In this document: piece after piece, positions 61,375 through 64,000 of the stretch
Numbering within the stretch: the stretch's first letter is position 1
How the letters are laid out: the number at the start of each line of letters is the position of its first letter
Origin: Kribbella pratensis
GTDB taxonomy: Bacteria > Actinomycetota > Actinomycetes > Propionibacteriales > Kribbellaceae
Direction: 5' to 3'
Length of the DNA stretch: 64,000 nt
Assembly: GCF_004366075.1 (NCBI RefSeq)
Contig: NZ_SODU01000002.1
Location: 946,647-1,010,646, forward strand
Made by a program: the position numbers and the translations under genes
The notes under the pieces: model-generated
Seen by the model: the letters and a program-made list of their open reading frames with translations, nothing else
The model's database searches: none
Told to the model about the DNA's origin: nothing

Positions 61375-63041
61375 GCCTCGATCCCCAGCAGGCCGAGTCC
61401 ATCCTGCAACACCTTCCGGGTTGCGGTGCAGAGGGCGATCCGGCTTGCCCGCGTCGCACCCTCACTGCTCAGCACCGGGCACTGCTCGTAGAACACGGAG
61501 AGGGCGGAGGCGACGTCGTACAGATAGGTGCAGAGCCTGTGCGGCTGGAGCGTCTCCGCGACCTGCTCGACGGTGGCGCCGAAGCCGGTGAGCAGGAGGG
61601 CGAGCCGCTGCTCGGCCGGGTCCTTCAGTTCGGTGAGCTCACCTGTCGTCCCTGCTTTGGCGAGCAGCCGGGTGAGCCGCGCGTGCGCGTACTGGAGGTA
61701 CGGGCCGGTGTTGCCGGTCATCGCGACCATCCGGTCCAGGTCGAACACATAGTCGTTGCCCCGGTCGCTCGACAGGTCGGCGTACTTGACCGCGCCGATC
61801 CCCACGGCCCGTGCGGTCGCGGCCCGGTCGACGCCCTCCCGGCCGGCCAGCAGCGCGTCGGCCCGGGAGACCGCGCTCTCCAACAGGTCGACGAGCTTGA
61901 CGGTGCCGCCTTCCCTTGTTTTGAAGGGCTTTCCGTTCGGGCCGAGCACGGTGCCGAACGAGACGTGTTCCGCCGGTACGGTTGCCGGCAGCCAGCCGGC
62001 GGTCCCCGCGAGCGTGAAGATCATGTCGAAGTGCAGGGCCTGCCGATGGTCCACGACGTACACGATCCGGTCCGCGTGCAACGTGCTCACCCGATGCCGT
62101 ACGGCGGCGAGGTCGGTCGCGCTGTAGCCGAATCCGCCATCGGACTTCCGCACGATCACCGGTAGCGGATCGCCGTCGCGACCGAGGAATCCTGGCAGGA
62201 AGGCGCACATCGCGCCGTCGGACTCGGTCAGCAGGTCTTGCTGTTCGAGCTCGGCCACGACCCGCGGCAGGTCGTCGTTGTACGCGCTCTCGCCGACGAC
62301 GTCCGTCCGCTCGAGGTTGCTGCCGAGCAAGGCGTACACCTTGTCGAAGTCGTCCAGCGACACGTCGACCATGTGCCGCCACATCGCCCGCGTCCCCGGA
62401 TCGCCCGACTGCAACGCGACCACCCGCAGCCGCGATTTGTCGGCAAAGGTGCCGTCGGCATCGAAGTGCTTCCGGCTCCGCTCGTAGAGCTGCTGCAATC
62501 CCTCCAGATCCAGGGATTCCGCGGCGAGACCTTCCTCGAGCAGTTGCTCGATCATCATCCCGTACTGCGTGCCCCAGTCGCCGACGTGGTTCTGCCGGAT
62601 CACGTCGTACCCGGCGAACTCGAGGACGTTGCAGAGTGCGTCACCGATTACCGTCGACCGGAGATGGCCGACGTGCATCTGCTTCGCGACGTTCGGTTGC
62701 GAATAGTCGACGACGACCCGCTGACCCCTGCTGGTAAAGGATTCCGGCTCGTTGACCGCCTTCGCCAGCGTCTCCGGCAGCAACGTCAGGTTGATGAATC
62801 CAGGGCCGGCGATCTCTGGTGTCTGGCAAAGGTCCTCGACCTGCAACGAGGCGACCAGGCGTGCGGCGACGTCCCGCGGCGATTGGCCGAGGGCGTTGCC
62901 GATCCGGAGCGCGAGATTGCTCTGGTAGTGACCGAACTCCGGCTTGGTACTCGACCGCAGCTCGGGGTCGTACGACGTACCGAAAGCGGCCAGGGCGGCA
63001 GCGGACAGTCTGGTGGACAGGACAGGCAGAACTGCGGACAT
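61359..63041 (-). CDS. argS: Arginyl-tRNA synthetase
   Basis: A 560-residue class I synthetase that charges tRNA-Arg. The N-terminal Add-1 domain (SSTKPEFGHYQSNLALRIGN) is followed by the HIGH motif in VDYSQPNVAKQMHVGHLRST, then GDALCNVLEFAGYDVIRQNH, the KMSK-equivalent GPNGKPFKTREGGTVKL and the DALR anticodon domain (QPHRLCTYLYDVASALSVFY). Key residues are intact, so it should be active. The ATG at 63041 has AAGGA 7 bases upstream; this ribosome site can pair with a leader segment. An arginine-rich leader peptide precedes it. Its place beside cell-wall genes leaves open that it is a second argS. Confidence 0.97.
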   Translation of the reverse strand: MSAVLPVLSTRLSAAALAAFGTSYDPELRSSTKPEFGHYQSNLALRIGNALGQSPRDVAARLVASLQVEDLCQTPEIAGPGFINLTLLPETLAKAVNEPESFTSRGQRVVVDYSQPNVAKQMHVGHLRSTVIGDALCNVLEFAGYDVIRQNHVGDWGTQYGMMIEQLLEEGLAAESLDLEGLQQLYERSRKHFDADGTFADKSRLRVVALQSGDPGTRAMWRHMVDVSLDDFDKVYALLGSNLERTDVVGESAYNDDLPRVVAELEQQDLLTESDGAMCAFLPGFLGRDGDPLPVIVRKSDGGFGYSATDLAAVRHRVSTLHADRIVYVVDHRQALHFDMIFTLAGTAGWLPATVPAEHVSFGTVLGPNGKPFKTREGGTVKLVDLLESAVSRADALLAGREGVDRAATARAVGIGAVKYADLSSDRGNDYVFDLDRMVAMTGNTGPYLQYAHARLTRLLAKAGTTGELTELKDPAEQRLALLLTGFGATVEQVAETLQPHRLCTYLYDVASALSVFYEQCPVLSSEGATRASRIALCTATRKVLQDGLGLLGIEAPDAM

Positions 63042-63083
63042 GACCAGGTCCTTCAGGAGACGCGACTGGAACAGGCTGGGTGT

Positions 63084-63164
63084 TCAGACAGTGCGTCGTC
63101 GTCGCAGGCTGAAGCGCACGCGCCGGGCGTGGACAGGCTTCAGGCTGATCGACATGTCAGCCAT
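63084..63164 (-). CDS. Arginine-rich leader peptide upstream of argS
   Basis: A 26-codon frame (ATG at 63164, TGA at 63086-63084) has 7 Arg codons in its last 13 positions, ending ARRVRFSLRRRRTV, including three consecutive CGA codons. It ends 42 bases before argS. The start overlaps the stop of the upstream gene (ATGGCTGA); an ATG at 63155 would give 23 residues. No strong ribosome site precedes either, so expression may depend on coupling. By analogy with amino-acid leader peptides, stalling at the Arg codons when charged tRNA-Arg is scarce could raise argS expression. Confidence 0.45.
   Translation of the reverse strand: MADMSISLKPVHARRVRFSLRRRRTV
63105..63147 (-). promoter_or_regulatory. 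Hairpin inside the argS leader, candidate attenuator
   Basis: On the minus strand CAGCCTGAAGC (63147-63137) pairs with GCTTCAGCCTG (63115-63105) with one mismatch in 11. Between them CACGC and GCGTG form an inner 5-bp stem. The second arm also contains CTTCAG, which can pair with CTGAAG (63056-63051) overlapping the argS ribosome site. This gives two exclusive folds. Confidence 0.45.
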
Positions 63165-64000
63165 TATGCACGAAGTACGCCGACGGCGCCGGAGACCGCT
63201 CGGCCAACGGCGCGATCGCCGGTACGTCGGTCTCGCCCAGGAACACCCGCCGTACGACGCGTTCGGCCGCGCGCCCGTCGTCGAACTCACAGAACTTCTC
63301 CCGGTACAGGTGCCGGTGCTTGGCCGCCTCGGGCGCGGCGAACGTGCCGTTCCGGAGCGCGGCGTACAACTCCTCGGCGGACCGTGCCACCACGCCGGGC
63401 GGGAACTCGGCGACGTCGAAGTACGTGCCACGCCGGCCGTCGTAGAACGCCTGGTCCTCGACGTGCAGCATGATCGGCCGATCGAGGTTCGCGTAATCGA
63501 AGGTGATCGACGAGTAGTCCGAGATGAGTACGTCGGCCGCCAGCATGAGGTCCTCGACCCGCGGGTGCCGCGACACATCGATCACCACGCCGGAGTGGGA
63601 TTCCGGTGCTGCGGACAACGAGTAGTGGGTGCGCACGAGCACCCGGCCGTGCTCACCGGCCGCAGCCGCCAGTTGGTCCAGGTCGAGCCGGACGCCGGTC
63701 CCGCCGAGGTCTTGCAGCCCGGTCGGCAGTCGTACCGAGTCGACGCCGTCGCGGAACGTCGGCGCGTACAGGATCACCAGGTGAGAGTCGTCGAACCCGA
63801 GCGCTGCGCGGACCGCCCGGACCTGCTCCAGGGATGCGTTGAGCAGTCGGTCGTTGCGCGGATAGCCGTACTCGAGCTCCTCGAAGTACGACGGGTAGGT
63901 GCGCTCCCAGATCTCCGACGAGTACCGGTTCGAGGACAGGTTGAAGTCCCAGCGATCGACCTGACGCATGAGCTCGTCGAGATCGAGGTCCCTGCACGCC
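63157..64000 (-). CDS. CDP-glycerol glycerophosphotransferase-family protein, 5' end outside window
   Basis: The last 280 residues of a TagF/TagB-type enzyme. They include WDFNLSSNRYSSEIWERTYP, LEYGYPRNDRLLNA, the CDP-site segments VILYAPTFRD and VRTHYSLS, and the diagnostic ADVLISDYSSITFDYANLDRPI followed by FDVAEFPPGVV. Such enzymes polymerise glycerol or ribitol phosphate in teichoic acids, or transfer similar units. The frame is open through base 64000, so the ATG at 63969 is internal. In related actinobacteria this domain is often fused to a GT2 domain like those at 35957 and 40834. Confidence 0.88.
   Translation of the reverse strand, partial: ACRDLDLDELMRQVDRWDFNLSSNRYSSEIWERTYPSYFEELEYGYPRNDRLLNASLEQVRAVRAALGFDDSHLVILYAPTFRDGVDSVRLPTGLQDLGGTGVRLDLDQLAAAAGEHGRVLVRTHYSLSAAPESHSGVVIDVSRHPRVEDLMLAADVLISDYSSITFDYANLDRPIMLHVEDQAFYDGRRGTYFDVAEFPPGVVARSAEELYAALRNGTFAAPEAAKHRHLYREKFCEFDDGRAAERVVRRVFLGETDVPAIAPLAERSPAPSAYFVHNG

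Overview
The window is high-GC DNA with dense, short-spaced genes, many GTG starts, frequent 4-bp ATGA/GTGA overlaps and many one-component regulators (TetR, MarR, GntR, HxlR). This points to an actinobacterium. The nonulosonic-acid cell-surface cluster and the secreted carbohydrate-active proteins would suit Kribbella or a close Propionibacteriales relative; the genus is an inference from general knowledge, since no rRNA or other marker is present.

Layout. (1) 1-19.8 kb is a mixed metabolic and regulatory region. It holds a MarP-like membrane serine protease (cut by the window edge), an ECF sigma factor with a membrane partner, an EphE-like alpha/beta hydrolase, a holin-family membrane protein, NhaA, a HAD dehalogenase divergent from a TetR regulator, a GST-like hydroquinone reductase, GntR and SIS genes, an oxidoreductase/HxlR pair, acetyl-CoA synthetase, a methyltransferase/DUF402 pair, an MFS transporter, a diguanylate cyclase, MarR and a secreted beta-propeller. 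The set acs, holin-like, ephE-like, marP recalls the mycobacterial Rv3667-Rv3671c neighbourhood. (2) 19.8-26.6 kb holds a large secreted multidomain beta-helix carbohydrate-active protein, split by a one-base frameshift, then the acetate symporter pair actP/DUF485 and a methyltransferase. (3) 26.6-51.3 kb is a cell-surface glycan cluster with a full pseudaminic acid pathway (PseB, C, H, G, I, F). It also carries two GT2 transferases, two copies of an unassigned transferase-like protein, two degenerate methyltransferase-fold proteins, two GT-C-like membrane proteins, a nucleotidyltransferase/methyltransferase fusion, a GNAT, a lipoprotein and a GHL10 glycosidase. (4) 51.3-57.7 kb holds an acyl carrier protein/adenylate-forming ligase/ketoreductase mini-operon, a BBE-type flavoprotein, a DUF2786 protein with an RmlC-like epimerase, and a TetR regulator. 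(5) 57.7-64 kb holds a DHA2 efflux pump under tandem operators, a double-GNAT protein, an esterase, argS preceded by an arginine-rich leader peptide, and a CDP-glycerol glycerophosphotransferase-type gene cut by the window end.

How the parts fit. The pse genes should convert UDP-GlcNAc to CMP-pseudaminic acid. The GT2, transferase-like and GT-C proteins, and the glycerophosphotransferase at the right edge, would then build or decorate an extracellular polymer such as a teichulosonic acid. The ACP/ligase/reductase operon could supply an acyl group, which is speculative. Acetate uptake (actP) and activation (acs) lie in the same window but in separate operons. The clearest regulatory signals are a perfect TetR-type operator at 5561-5586, a tandem operator overlapping a promoter at 57699-57749, several perfect terminator hairpins between convergent genes, and the candidate arginine-sensing leader of argS at 63041-63164. 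No rRNA, tRNA, CRISPR array, integrase or insertion sequence was seen, and no stretch over 300 bases lacks a gene.
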